In this document: positions 11,699-21,970 of the stretch, piece after piece | Layout: each line of letters starts with the position of its first letter | How positions within the stretch are numbered: position 1 is the first letter of the stretch | NCBI GenBank assembly: GCA_944548615.1 | Contig: OX155961.1 | Coordinates: forward strand, 10,872,673-10,936,672 | From: Micropterix aruncella | Lineage: Eukaryota > Arthropoda > Insecta > Lepidoptera > Micropterigidae | DNA: 64,000 nucleotides | Direction of reading: 5' to 3' | Translations under genes and position numbers: made by a program | The notes under the pieces: generated by a model | What the model was told of the DNA's origin: nothing | Database searches by the model: none | Seen by the model: only the letters and a program-made list of their open reading frames with translations

Positions 11699-13341
11699 CC
11701 ACATTCTCCTTAGACGACGTTTATCTTTAATTTTTTGTCTGATGTCTAGAGGCAGTGCAGAGGCCACTGCACATGTATCATCAATATCCGGCGAGTTTTT
11801 CCACGCAGCTACTTGTATCAGGTTGGTTATGTACTTACAGCCTTCATCAACCTCGCTCTGTGTCTTGAGTGAAATGTTTAGATGAATTTTGTCTTTGAGG
11901 TAGGATCGAAAGCTCTCCCAGTCAGTTTTGTGGTTGTGCAAGGACTCTGCCTTCTCCTGAACGATGGCTGTAGTACATAATGTTAATATTACCGGTGTGT
12001 GGTCGGAGGATCCGTCGAGACTTGATTCTATACTGGTATTGAGATGGCTGATTCCTTTGGTCACGAAGAAGTCCAGGAGGTCAGGCAGCTTGTTGGGGTC
12101 AGAGGGCCAGTTAGTGGGGTGACCAGTAGAAATAGGTTGCAGGTGGCAGTAGTCCAGGCAACTTTTAAGTTCGCGACCTCTGGTTACCGTACAACGTGAG
12201 CCCCAGAACGTGTGCTTGGCATTCCAGTCTCCGCCAGTAATAAATCGATGTCCAAGAGTCTCAAAGTAGTTCATGAACATAGTTTCGGTAATCTTATGTT
12301 TCGGTGGGCAATAAACAACAGATAAAGTGATTGCGCCTATGCGATCTTCCAGTCTGACAGAGGACGCTTGGAGGTGGGGAGTTGAGTAGGCCTCTAAGAG
12401 TGAGTGCGAGCCCGTTCACATATTTTTTCCAGAAAGGCAAGAAAAGTGGATTTTTGGCGTTCTAATTCCAAGAAATAAAGAGATTTCTACAAACTTTAAT
12501 TACTGAATTACCCTGACCATAGCGGCCTTTAATTTTAGATGTAACGAATATTATTTACTTATTCAGCCCATTTTCCGAAAGTCGTTATTCGTAAAACGCT
12601 CGGAAGGCAAACTTTGAGCTCCTTAATACAGTAATATCACTACAACGAAAACCGTATACTATTTTTTTTTATGTCCGTCATGTATTCTTGATGTACACTA
12701 CGGCTGTATTTTTTCGTTTTTTGACCACATATCCAAGGTATACATTACTTACAATTACACAAAATTGAAAAAAAATCTTCCTGTATCATTCTAATTTTCT
12801 CAGAAATAAAATAAGATTCTTATATATGTAATACTTATACTATATTAAAGTTCACTCTTTTAGCAATACGACATAATATAAATTATTGTCATTAGAAAGG
12901 AGAAAACACTGCAAAAAACAATTAGAAATTGTGTATATATTTGCTTGCGCAAGAGAAGAGCGCTCAGTGCCGCGGTTTTTCTCCCAGGGTTGAATAGTTA
13001 TTTATTTATTTATTTATTTATTTATCCTATCTTTTATAGTTACATCCAAAAAAAATGCGTTCATTTTTTCAACTCATTTTAAAAGAATACCTACGCTATT
13101 TTGTAATACGGCTCTTAAGGCCCGATCTAATGACCAGTGCTGCTCCGGCATGTGCCCTGCCATCTGGATGGGCAGTAGGGTACACGTTGTAGCCTTGGAT
13201 TTTAAAAGAATTTATTTCAGTTGCGTGAGATTCCGATATCAAAACTATGTCTTGCTTGTTTGTGGTGATAATGGCTTTGAGCTCATGGATGTTGGGTGAC
13301 AGTCCATTTATGTTCCAGGTGGTTATGCGTAGTGAAGCCAT
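11699..13341 (-). pseudogene. Jockey-type ORF2 apurinic endonuclease domain, split by insertion
   Basis: Residues 1-80 (13341-13096) show ITTWNINGLSPNIHELKAII and ISESHA. After the insertion (12416-13100) the frame resumes at HSLLEAYSTPHLQ and carries GGDWNAKHTFWGSR and SSDHTPVIL, the catalytic Asp/Asn and His motifs of the APE-type endonuclease. The only further break is a TAA at 11696-11698 before the RT. Confidence 0.9.
12416..13100. mobile_element. ~690-bp AT-rich insertion in the LINE endonuclease
   Basis: The endonuclease frame breaks off on both sides at this stretch and continues in the right order, so it is a secondary insertion. It has no ORF. Near its right end it carries a (TTTA)n microsatellite (about 13001-13024), which may be the tail of an inserted SINE-like or LINE 3' sequence. 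Target duplication is not clear. Confidence 0.6.
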
Positions 13342-13342
13342 T

Positions 13343-14681
13343 ACGTTAATTTGTTTATAATGGTTGTTAATAGACCTAATAAGGTCGTTATTTGTTGTAA
13401 GAGTGAGTCTATTTTTCCACTTTGTTTTATGATTAGATGTTCTATAGTAGAATGTTGTTGAGTGCTGCTGTCTTTCGCAGGTGCATCTGGAGTGATTTCG
13501 CGATGGCGCCGTAGTGTTGCGTCGAGATAGGTTCCTTCTGTATGACGTTGGGAATGATTCGGTATCTGAGGATGTGGATCTAGAGCAACTTGGAGTCTGT
13601 TAGTATTAGCAGTGACATTTGGTTTAGGTGCTCTATTGTTGGATTTTGTTTTTCGGGCCAGAATCTCTTTATATACTTGTCACCCTTTATAGTTTGCCGG
13701 GTGTTCACAGTAACAGAGGGCGCATCTAGCAGGAGTGTTACTATCCTTTTTGTTATAATCTGATGTTTTGTGTCCCTCACCACATTTTACGCATCTGTAG
13801 GGACTCATGCAGTTATTTTTCGAATGCCCGTATTGTTGGCTTCTCTGGCATTGAACTATTGTCTTTGGCTTTTTGGGGTCTTCAATTGTAACACTCTGGT
13901 GATGGATGTATTTGATACCTTTAACGGATTTGTTATTGATACCTGGTTCAATATTTACGAAGAATGTTGAGGTGGGTATTTTGTCAGGATCGTATCGAGC
14001 ATTGATGATCTCTCCACGGACTTTGTTCCCTGTTTTTTCAATTTCCTCGATAATGGTGTCATGTGGAGTGGTGTGGTGGAGATTTCTGATGACAATCCTT
14101 TAGCTTCTCGTGTCCTTTCTGGTAAAGGTGTGTCCAATTAGTCCTTTCTGCCTTTTAAGGTCTATAATTTTTTTGTATGTATCCGTTGAGTCTGCCATTA
14201 TGCGAAGCAAGTTTTTGTTTACGATTCTGTATTTGAAATCAGAGGAGTTGGTGGTGGATTCAATTAGTTTCGTTAGTTCGTTAAGGTCATCTATCCCATA
14301 TAGTATGATTGGAGGAGGTTTATTTTTAGGTTTAGGGTTGGTACTGGGGGAATCCTCTGCCTGGTCAATCTGTAGTCCTGCGAAACGATTTACAGTTGGG
14401 GTTGAGGTTGGTGATAAAGAGTCTTGCCTAGTTTTGCGTTTCTTTGTTGTAGGCACGCGTTGCCATGGTGGGGCTAGTTGCTCAATGTCTGTCATTAGAG
14501 AACTCTCTGGCTGTTGTTGGTTGGTTTGTACTGTTGCCTCAGATAATGTTGATGAAGTTCCATGGAAGGAGCTTGATCTCGGTCTTGCTACAAATAGGTC
14601 TTTATGGAAATATTGTTGAGTGTAGACCTTGTCGCTGATGTCTTGTGATGTTGTTTGGTTTTGGTTATTTTTATCATTCAT
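13343..14681 (-). pseudogene. Jockey-type ORF1 (gag-like), frameshifted
   Basis: The N-terminal 193 residues are open (14681-14100), with the motif PPPIILYGIDDLNELTKLIE leading into the RNA-binding core. Frame changes then occur near 14105 and again further on. The knuckle region (about 13850-13690) shows CQRSQQYGHSKNNC and CVKCGEGHKTSDY. In each knuckle one cysteine has been replaced (Ser; Tyr), and a third knuckle carries a TGA in place of Cys. Confidence 0.85.
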
Positions 14682-14695
14682 TGAAAAAAATTTGG

Positions 14696-16054
14696 GGACT
14701 CCGGCCCCAAGTCAGTCTCTAGACTCTCGATACGAGAAGGGACGCAGATTTTGTGTCTTGTCCCCGGGCGCAAATTACCCTAGCTACGCCACTGCCGGGG
14801 AGTCGGACTTGATGGTAGTGTTGCTGGTCGATCGCAACCTGGCATTTCGTGGCATTTTATAGAGACATACTTTCCAGCAGAGTATGCCCCACCACGGCCC
14901 TACAAACCCTTTGGGGCCCAATCTTGAAAATAAACATTTTTTTAAAAGTTTTTTTTTTACAAAAGTTGTTTACTTAGTTGTACTGATTCACCCACTACAA
15001 GAAATGCCCGTGCAGCAATCACATCCTGTATTTTGTCTGGTATATTTTAAACAAGTATTGTTATTGAGAAATCTAATGAACAAAACAAGTCCTTGAAATA
15101 CCTACTTTTCGAATAATAACCCAAAGGCAGGGCGGTTAAGGTTATTCTATCTAGTGTTTGAGAAGGGTGGGGAAAGTAAAACGGCTGTTTTAAAAATATG
15201 TCTCCAAAATAAAATAATAAAGTAATTTTACTTTAAAAAAAATATTACATTTTCAGCCATATCTAAGGCGTATCCGTTGGAAAGCAATTTTGTGTATTTT
15301 TAGAACCACTTAATCGTACCAAAAAGGTCCTAGACTACTTCATTTGACAACGGGAGTCGCCCCAAAATCATGCTAGACAAATAAAAAATATAAAAAACGA
15401 ATAACCTCGCATCAGACGTTAGTCTTGGTCAGATATCTCGAACCTAATCTCTTATAGTTTTCAATTTATTAATAATATAAATATTTTTGGAAACTATCCT
15501 AGATATAATGAAATCAGGATATTGCTTTATGGTTTTTTTTCAAAATATTTTTTTTCATTACGAGATCTTTGTATAGAGAAGATTATTCTACACGAAAAAT
15601 GAATTGAATAAGTCATCTATTTGGGCCTTTCGTGTAGTTTCGTCACTACTGGACAGAAAGGGATAGAATGTGTTACTTGCGCTTCCGCCAGCATAAAACC
15701 ATTTTTTCTGACTTACCTCAAAACCAAAATCTAAATATATAATCTGGCTCCTCTGGTCGCTAGATAACTTTGGTCTGTTTCAAATAGTTTCATTATTTTC
15801 TTCGCGTATATGAAGGTACATCTGACAAAGTAAAATCTTTAATTTTCTTTAATTACTGTTTGTATTTATTCATACTTAACTAAAATACGGAATTTTCTGG
15901 AACTTTCTAGAATTTTCAAATTTCTAGAACTTCTAAGAATACCTTTTGATAGTATATAAGTACACGGCATGAAAATTACTATAATTATAGTAGGTATGTA
16001 CGATTCCAACGCTTCCAATAAAATGTTAGAGTTGGGTGAAATGGATAAAATTTA
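14696..16054. other. Repeat-derived spacer
   Basis: 15650-15905 matches the dispersed repeat at 2395-2765. The remaining part is AT-rich without a recognised gene. Small frames at 14629 and 14884 lack family signals. Confidence 0.45.
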
Positions 16055-16055
16055 A

Positions 16056-16187
16056 GGGGGGCGCCAGTTTTGCATGCGGCAATTTTGCACAAATGTCACT
16101 TTTGACAGGTCCAAATTTGTTGAGGGCAGATTTGCAGGAGGCAACCTTGCAGGAAGCAACCTTGCAGACGGCAACCTTCAGTACAGT
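16056..16187 (+). repeat. Foldback outer left arm
   Basis: GGGGGGCGCC then TTGCATGCGGCAATTTTGCA, the block ATGTCACTTTTGACAG and units of TTGCAGGAGGCAACC. It is the inverse of 18160-18309. Confidence 0.8.
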
Positions 16188-16201
16188 TTTTAAGTTTTTC
16201 T

Positions 16202-16334
16202 GTTAGGTTAGGTTTTTCTTTCCCTAAAATCGAAGTGAGATTAATTACCGGCATCCTTGTAGTGGATGACTTTTATACATCAAACTGAACATTAAAAAAA
16301 ATGTTTTAAGTTTTTCTGTTAGGTTAGGTTAGGT
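16202..16334 (+). repeat. Interstitial TTAGG telomere-motif blocks (left)
   Basis: GTTAGGTTAGGT at 16202-16213 and three exact TTAGG units at 16319-16333. The matching inverse blocks are in the right half of the same element. Confidence 0.8.
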
Positions 16335-16459
16335 CATTTTGACATTTGCAAAACTGCCTTCTGCAAGATTGCCTTCTGCAAAACTGCCGCCTGCAAGAAT
16401 GCCGTCTGCAAGATTGCCGTCTGCAAATTTGCCTTCTGCAAGTTTGATGAGACCCAAAT

Positions 16460-16936
16460 TTAAATTTTTGGCGTTCGTATTCTAAGCTGGCGTCGGACAT
16501 CCTCCCCCAAATAGAAGAAGAAACGAAGGACTGCTGGAAGAAGAGTTATCTTTCTTCTTGCAAGTCTAAAGGTCAACATTATTTTCTTATAAATCCCCAC
16601 CTTCACAACAAACCTTGGTATTATAAAAAACCTTTCAGGCGGAAAGAGATCTCCACAATTTGCAGAATGCGCATAGGCCACTGCTCAACGCCCGCACACC
16701 TATATCGTATAAAAGTAATTCCGTCCCCACAGTGTGATTGTGGATTTGATATCTGCACCGTGGATCACCTCTTCTTTAATTGCCCTCTCCTTAACAACTT
16801 TCCTTCGTTCATTCCTAATCTCATTCAATTGAAAATCGAACTCCCTACCAAAATCGATATCCTTCTGGCGTCCAATTCCATTAAAATTTATCGAGTCATC
16901 GCTAAATTCGTTAACCTAAATCATTTAGCCATTTAA
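16460..16936 (+). pseudogene. LINE ORF2 C-terminal fragment within the foldback element
   Basis: The open frame 16667-16936 encodes RIGHCSTPAHLYRIKVIPSP, then CDCGFDICTVDHLFFNCPLL: the C-terminal Cys/His region (CxC...HxxxxC) common to Jockey-like LINEs. Upstream, a shifted frame has KPWYYKKPFRRKEISTICRM. It is 5' truncated and lies between the two inner arms. Confidence 0.8.
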
Positions 16937-17384
16937 CCCATATTCCGAAATGCCTTCTGGGGGTGGCCGCTTCCGTTCGCTGCTCCGGGATCGGACCCGC
17001 CTTGTGACGACAGGCCGATGGAAATGTGGCCCCGTTGTCGAGGTTGGCTGTGGAAAAAGTCGCTGAATAGGGCGAGTTTTTGGCAGTAGCTTGCGGTCAA
17101 TGGACGACACATTCCCGGTGCGGCCGATGCCGGGGGGGGGGGGGGGGGGGGCTGCTCTCGGGGGGCGGTGGGGAGCGGCGCTGCCCCCAGAAGCACTTCT
17201 CTATTACCTTGACCCTTCTCCTTTTTCTTCCTCCAAAATATTCCCCTAATATTCTGTTATGTTTTTAGTCTCTATGTTGTCTTCTGTGTATGCAATTGTG
17301 ATGTCCCTTCCTTTTTGTTTTTTTTTGTAGGTACTAACATTAACAGTAGTCATCCTCCCGTCAACAATACATACAAACTGGCAC
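16937..17384. other. Unassigned inner part of the foldback element with G-run
   Basis: GC-rich first half including an uninterrupted G run (about 17131-17150) next to a GGGGGGCGGTGGGG block. AT-rich second half. No gene recognised. Confidence 0.45.
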
Positions 17385-17387
17385 AAA

Positions 17388-17545
17388 ATGGGTCCCATCA
17401 AACTTGCAGAAGGCAGATTTGCAGACGGCAATCTTGCAGACGGCATTCTTGCAGGCGGCAGTTTTGCAGAAGGCAATCTTGCAGAAGGCAGTTTTGCAAA
17501 TGTCAAACTGACGTTTCGAGGGTCGGCATTTTTGCAGAAGGCATT
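17388..17545 (+). repeat. 15-bp minisatellite (inner arm)
   Basis: Eight or more head-to-tail units of [C/T]TTGCAG[A/G][A/C]GGCA[G/A]T. The inverse array lies at 16335-16455. In one frame it reads as five-residue repeats of the form LADGN, in another as CRRQS, as expected for any 15-bp tandem repeat. Confidence 0.85.
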
Positions 17546-17704
17546 TTTGCAGAAAATGAAGTTAGAAGCAAAACATCGTATTTAAAATTTAGTGTTACCG
17601 GAGTGGAAATCGACAAAAGCCGCGTTTTCATATGTCAGGGTAGGGAAACCAGTCCACTTCTTTGAGTGTCCTCTCCATCGCGGATCTCAGCAATCAACTT
17701 TCGA

Positions 17705-17940
17705 TTTTAGAGAAAGAAAAACCTAACCTAACCTAACCTAACAGAAAAACTTAAAACATTTTTTTTAATGTTTAGTTTGATGTACTGAATCATCCACTAC
17801 AAGGATGCCGGTAATTAATGTCACTTCGATTTTAGGGAAAGAAAAACCTAACCTAACCTAACCTAACAGAAAAACTTAAAACATTTTTTTGTTTAGTTTG
17901 ATGTACTGAATCATCCACTACAAGGATGCCGGTAATTAAA
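17705..17940 (+). repeat. Tandem ~120-bp block, each copy with (CCTAA)4
   Basis: Two successive copies each contain GAAAGAAAAACCTAACCTAA, then GAAAAACTTAAAACATTTTT and CATCCACTACAAGGATGCCG. The CCTAA runs are at 17722-17742 and 17847-17867. A single inverse copy lies at 16195-16330. Confidence 0.85.
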
Positions 17941-18137
17941 TGTGGAGAGGTAAAAATATTCACCACTTTAATTTACCCTGACATGATAATTTGCTACTTC
18001 TTTTTCTAAATTTAAAATTAATTACATATGACCGCTTTACTGCTTTATTTTTGGTTTGTAAAATAATATAAAATTATTTTATTCATGTAATCATGTCCTA
18101 ATGCGCCATTCTCAAACGTTGCTAACTTCGGGTTTGT

Positions 18138-18309
18138 ATGCAAGTTTGCTTTCTGCAAGAATGCCGTCTGCAAAAATGCCGCCTGCAAGGTTTCCGGTGC
18201 AAGGTTGCCGCCTGCAAGGTTGCCTCCTGCAAATCTGCCCTCAACAGATTTGGAACTGTCAAAAGTGACATTTGTGCAAGACTGCCGCATGCAAAACTGG
18301 CGCCCCCCC
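18138..18309 (-). repeat. Foldback outer right arm
   Basis: Inverse copy of the left arm, with extra 15-bp units (GCAAGGTTGCCGCCT type) on its inner side. It ends 155 bp before the mS38 start codon. Confidence 0.8.
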
Positions 18310-18311
18310 AC

Positions 18312-18464
18312 AAAATCACCAGCACCCTAGCTGCGTGGAATTGCCACAAGGAAAAGAAAGAAGAAGAAGAAGTATTCTAAGCTGGCTACACTGAGAAAAG
18401 CTGGCCAATCGGTATGCTGTCAGAAGTTTTAGGTTATGCGTGAAACTCGAGATTTTGAGAAAAA
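18312..18464 (+). promoter_or_regulatory. Short 5' region of mS38 between a foldback element and the ATG
   Basis: Only about 155 bp separate the end of the foldback element (18309) from the start codon, so promoter and 5' UTR are either here or inside the element. A CCAAT motif lies at 18405-18409. No TATA box is obvious. The call rests on position only. Confidence 0.35.
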
Positions 18465-19200
18465 ATGTTGATAAAATCGCTTTTATCGCGTTTTTCGTCT
18501 AAAAGTAAGTGTAGCCTTGGTTTTGGCGCATATAAAATAGCGTATATTGATGTAATTATTTGTTTTAGGGCTGTTAAACTTGGGGAAATGTTTGAGTACT
18601 GTTGCTGAACGCTCGCATGTAGTAAATCCTTCGATTATCGTCGCTGGGAGCAATAAAATAATCGAAAGCAATCATGGAATTGTCAATTTCTCGCCGAGGG
18701 GCATTAATGTCGAGATCGGGTATACAAATTCGCGGAAACCACCGATTATGGAAACACCAAAAAATATAATTCGGCTGCCGATTACGCCGAACATCCTATC
18801 GATTCTCGACGATTTGACTAATGAACGATCGGTGCAGCTACCGGAAACTCCGAATAACGCCGAAAAGCTAGCGCTGAACATGATCCGAATCCGTCGGAAG
18901 AAAATGAAGAAGCACAAACTGAGAAAACTGCGCAAGAGGATGAAGTATAAATGGGCGAAGGTCCGCCAGGCCAGAGAACTGAAAAGGGAGAGGATGTTCC
19001 TGGGCGATTTGGTGGCGCAGGTGAAAGAAGCGGAGAATTTCTCCGCGGAGCAGTACGTTACTGAGAAGCTGAATACACTGCATCACAAAGGCATACCCAA
19101 CGTGTGGAAGGGGAAGAAACTGCCCAGGTTTATCGTGAGGCAACTCATGGGAATAGACAAGAAGATAAACTACAAAGGAATTGAGCCAACCGGAAAGTAA
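18465..19200 (+). CDS. mRpS38: Mitochondrial small ribosomal subunit protein mS38 (AURKAIP1-like), two coding exons
   Basis: Exons 18465-18504 and 18569-19200 join across a 64-nt intron (gtaagt ... tgttttag) to give 223 residues plus TAA. The first exon supplies the only good ATG and makes the N-terminus MLIKSLLSRFSSKRLL, rich in Arg, Ser and Leu without acids, as in a mitochondrial presequence. The C-terminal 110 residues contain a very basic tract (IRIRRKKMKKHKLRKLRKRM) followed by a charged helix, the COX24/mS38 domain shared by yeast Cox24 and human AURKAIP1. Family proteins bind the mitoribosome small subunit and support translation initiation. Without the first exon the frame lacks a Met at its start. 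The gene is convergent with Rbcn-3A. Family assignment is firm; the gene symbol is by analogy. Confidence 0.9.
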
Positions 19201-19242
19201 AACATTGTAGGTTTCGATAGATGTCTAGTGTAAATAGAATTA

Positions 19243-19268
19243 AATAAATACCATATTATAAAAATGTG
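19243..19268 (+). terminator. mS38 poly(A) signal region
   Basis: AATAAA at 19243-19248, about 45 nt after the stop codon, is the first canonical poly(A) hexamer downstream of mS38. A retroelement 3' fragment begins soon after (about 19290), so the native 3' UTR is probably short. Confidence 0.55.
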
Positions 19269-19289
19269 CATTTTATTTACGACACGTAG

Positions 19290-19415
19290 CACAGTATATC
19301 TCCACTGTCCACTGCTCACCCCACAAAAGTGTAATAACACTATATGATGGGCCCAGTATATGACTTCAGTCGGTGAATTCCATGACAGCTCCGTTTGTAT
19401 TTTATTTATTTTAGA
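19290..19415 (+). mobile_element. RLE retrotransposon 3' end fragment
   Basis: CACTGCTCACC, then GATGGGCCC, GTCGGTGAATTCCATG and GCTCCGTTTGTATTTTATTT match the 3' end after the stop of the copy at 53129-53935. Only the last ~125 bp are present. Confidence 0.8.
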
Positions 19416-19675
19416 ACAGTAGGTGCTTTCTCGAGCGGCAAGGCGTTGCAAAGATATGGTGCAATGGATGTGAGCAGAGGGAAGCGTTACGCCAAATGCT
19501 TGTAGTTGGCGTAACGCGCAAGTGGGGGTTGTCAAGTTTCCCGAACGTTTGAATATCTGCGTCAGCGGATTGGCGGCCATAAGTGAATTTTGTTTATATG
19601 TGGTAGCCCATAAAGACGTCGCTCGCTTCGATTTCAATTTTGTTGTAAGGGAAGCTACTGGCTATATACTATGTA
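19416..19675 (+). repeat. Dispersed repeat related to 21775-21970
   Basis: Both contain TTAGAACAGTA, a TCTCGAGCGG block, GATTTCAAT and GAAGCTACTG in the same order and orientation. In both cases the block lies next to an RLE retrotransposon end. No coding sense. Confidence 0.6.
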
Positions 19676-19705
19676 TGTAGTATGATTTTTTTCTATGACA
19701 ACTTG

Positions 19706-19970
19706 GCTCGGTCCGATGGCATAGTGGTTGTCGCCTGATATTACCTTGTAAGGTTCCGGGTTCGATTTCCGGCTGGGTCACCAGTTTCCGTTGGGATAAA
19801 ATTAACGGAATTGCATTTAAATTCTGTTGACCGAATGCAATAACAAGACACATGTTAAATGCATACATAAATACAAACACTTTATAGTAGGGTTGGTTGT
19901 AAGAGATTGTTGTATGATAATAAACCCACCCATTATGAAATTTCACAATAAAGGGTATAAACAAACTAGA
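19706..19970 (+). mobile_element. tRNA-derived SINE, copy 1
   Basis: The head has an A box (TGGCATAGTGG, 19717-19727) and a B box (GGTTCGATTTC, 19759-19769) followed by CGGCTGGGTCA. The unrelated body contains GTTGGGATAAAATTAACGGA and GGTTGGTTGTAAGAGATTGT. Two more copies are at 40020-40265 and 58890-59105. It is Pol III-type, non-coding and mobilised by a LINE partner. Confidence 0.9.
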
Positions 19971-20337
19971 AATCTTGCCGAATTCAGTTTTGGATTTGAG
20001 CCAGGGTGGATTTGATTATTCCTTCTGAATAGCATAATATTGCTTTCTCAATATAAAACAATTAAATGGAAAACACAATGCATGGTAAACATTTTTTTCC
20101 AAAGACAACCTGAATTGCTTTTAATCAATTTTTTAACCCACAATTATTTTGATTTTGATAAATCTTTATTTAGGTATGCGTCAAAATATTGCACATACTC
20201 ACAAATAGAATAACCAAAAATTGCAAGGACCTTAGTATATATTTATTTATACAACCTTTTTAAGTGGAGCTATATAAATACGTGATGGGTGTAATTGAGT
20301 TAAATGATTGGCATTTCATATAAATAAAATAAAATAC
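19971..20337. other. AT-rich spacer, nothing recognised
   Basis: No gene, SINE box or repeat boundary is visible. Confidence 0.4.
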
Positions 20338-21605
20338 AAACGGAGCTGCCATGGAATTCACTGACCGAAATCGGGCCCATCATATATAATTATTACACTT
20401 CTGGAAGGTGAACGGTGGATTCCGGACTAACGACCGGCTGTGTTAGGTTTAGGACAGCTGTCTTGCCACATGTGAGCGTTCACCTTACTCCCCCTACGAA
20501 GCCATAGAATTTGAGATGCGGAAATTGCGGTTTTAGATATTTTTTCTAGAAAGGAGTTGATTATTTTCCTGGAGAGACCAAGATCTTTAAAAAGGTGAAA
20601 CAAAGATTTAGCTGGCAGGCCACGAGCGCCTACTTCCACCGCGTGAAGGTGAACAGTGAAGTCGTTCCGGGTGACGGCATTTGCGAGATCATAGTATTTA
20701 TTTAATTTGTACCTAATCGTGGTCTTTTGGGATATTTGATTCCCATGGAACAGTTAATTCTACGATAAAGACCATCTTCCGAGATCGAGAGTAAAGAGTA
20801 ATATCTGGACGCAGGGCTGTGCATCCGAGACTTTCAGGGAAATTTATACTGCTTAGAGACCGAATCAACCTCCATAATCCAATCTGAAGCTTTCTCGATT
20901 ATTGAGAAAGGTTTTGCAGTGAAATGTTTTTTGCCTTTAGAGCCAACCCGCACAAACTGTATTGGGGGTTTTGAGGATACTGTGGAACCCTTGTTGGCAC
21001 GAGCCACTGAGAGGCTAATTACCTCACGAATAACAGCAAGGACTTTGTCGTGGCGGTAAGTGTACCGTCCTTGATCCAAGGCCACCTTGCAGCCAGCTAG
21101 AATATCTTTAGCTGTGCAAGGGGTGTTGCTACAAAGGGGACATGAACTATCCTCGGCATAGCTCCACGAGCGAGGTTACTGAGGTCTGGAAGTGTATGCT
21201 GAAAGGCATTTAAATAAAATTTCAGAATCTCTGGCGTCCAGTCATACAATATTACTTTCCAGTGCATTGGAGGAGGAATGCAAAAGTCTCCAATTGTTGT
21301 CCAATCATTCTGGAATTGAAGGCTAATAGCGTGAGCCATACTATTGCTGTCATAATCTCCCCGCAAGAGAGACTTCTTCAAGTCCACATCGCTCATGGTT
21401 GTACTACCATACCCCGACCATTGCCTTTCTGGCTGATTCCAGCAAGGAACTTTTTGTGGAAGTCTACGCGGGCTTGTAGATCATTTGACTCAATACGGCC
21501 ACTTATTACGTACTTCGATATTGCCGGATCCTTGGAATTGCTTAGAATCGAATTTTTGGTTATTCTGGAGCTGGCGTAGAGCAGAGAGGGCAGTTTTAGA
21601 GTACT
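20338..21605 (-). mobile_element. RLE-type non-LTR retrotransposon, 3' portion
   Basis: On the minus strand the frames read VDFHKKFLAGIS, IPPPMHWKVILYDWTPEILK, YTYRHDKVLAVIREVISLSV, then RPDIT and ELTVPWE (restriction-like endonuclease) and GLPAKSLFHLFKDLGLSRKI. They are split over several frames. The 3' tail is at 20338-20450. It is 5' truncated within the post-RT region and not functional. Confidence 0.88.
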
Positions 21606-21774
21606 CATACGTAATTCATTAATAAGTCATACGTATTTGGTAAATAAGGGCATGAAAACCAACCAAAACCAACGCAACTCTATGCAGGCCAATATAGAAA
21701 TCGCTAGACATTTTAAGCTATAGAAATCGCTGACTTCCTCCTCCAAAATGACACTCCGGCTCAGTATACCGAGT

Positions 21775-21970
21775 TAGAACAGTAAGCACACTCTCGAGCG
21801 GTGGAGCAATGCAGGAATAGGACGCGAGGGAGCAGAAGGATATGACTCGGCGAATGTCTTTGGTTGGCGTTAGGCTGGAGGTTTGCAATACGAGCCCTTC
21901 GGACTCGTGACGTCGCCTTTGATTTCAATGTTGTTCTAAGAGAAGCTACTGTCTGTATACTGTGACTCCG
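21775..21970 (+). repeat. Dispersed repeat related to 19416-19675
   Basis: TTAGAACAGTAAGCACAC, CTCGAGCGGTGGAG, then TTTGATTTCAATGTTGTTCT and GAAGCTACTGTCTGTATA parallel the earlier copy. Confidence 0.55.

Larger units (their letters stand above)
9950..14695 (-). mobile_element. Nearly complete Jockey-superfamily LINE (inactive)
   Basis: On the minus strand the order is ORF1 (gag-like with CCHC knuckles, 14681 to about 13343), ORF2 endonuclease (13341-13096 and 12415-11699) and reverse transcriptase (11635-9986). The ORF1 stop and the ORF2 start overlap as TAATG (13343-13339), the Jockey stop-restart layout. The element is inactivated by ORF1 frameshifts, a ~690-bp insertion in the endonuclease and a TAA at 11696. 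It is intergenic, downstream of both host genes. Confidence 0.9.
16055..18309. mobile_element. Foldback-type element with minisatellite inverted arms and TTAGG blocks
   Basis: The outer ends GGGGGGCGCCAGTTTTGCAT (16056) and its inverse (18290-18309) extend as inverted arms of about 130 bp. Inside lies a second inverted pair (16316-16455 and 17385-17540). Both pairs contain 15-bp units of the type CTTGCAGAAGGCAGT. Between them are blocks with three or four TTAGG or CCTAA repeats, a LINE 3' fragment and a G-run. Long structured inverted arms with no transposase are typical of foldback elements. Confidence 0.75.

Noticed and set aside
14110..14619. Plus-strand 169-residue frame
   Set aside because: Antisense shadow of the Jockey-type ORF1, which has recognisable gag-like features on the minus strand.
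16319..16333. Chromosome end or true telomere
   Set aside because: Only three or four TTAGG units in both orientations within a mobile element, with host genes on both sides.
17388..17585. Apparent pentapeptide-repeat protein (LADGN-type repeats)
   Set aside because: Five-residue periodicity is forced by the 15-bp DNA repeat, the Ala-to-Leu spacing differs from true pentapeptide repeats, the start is arbitrary, and the array recurs inverted in the arms of a foldback element.
18580..18582. TTG at 18580 as start of mS38
   Set aside because: A spliced upstream exon gives a proper ATG and a presequence-like N-terminus with good splice sites; TTG initiation is not expected in animals.
19706..19785. 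Functional tRNA gene
   Set aside because: A and B boxes are present but the anticodon arm does not fold properly and the head is joined to a repeated SINE body found at two other loci.
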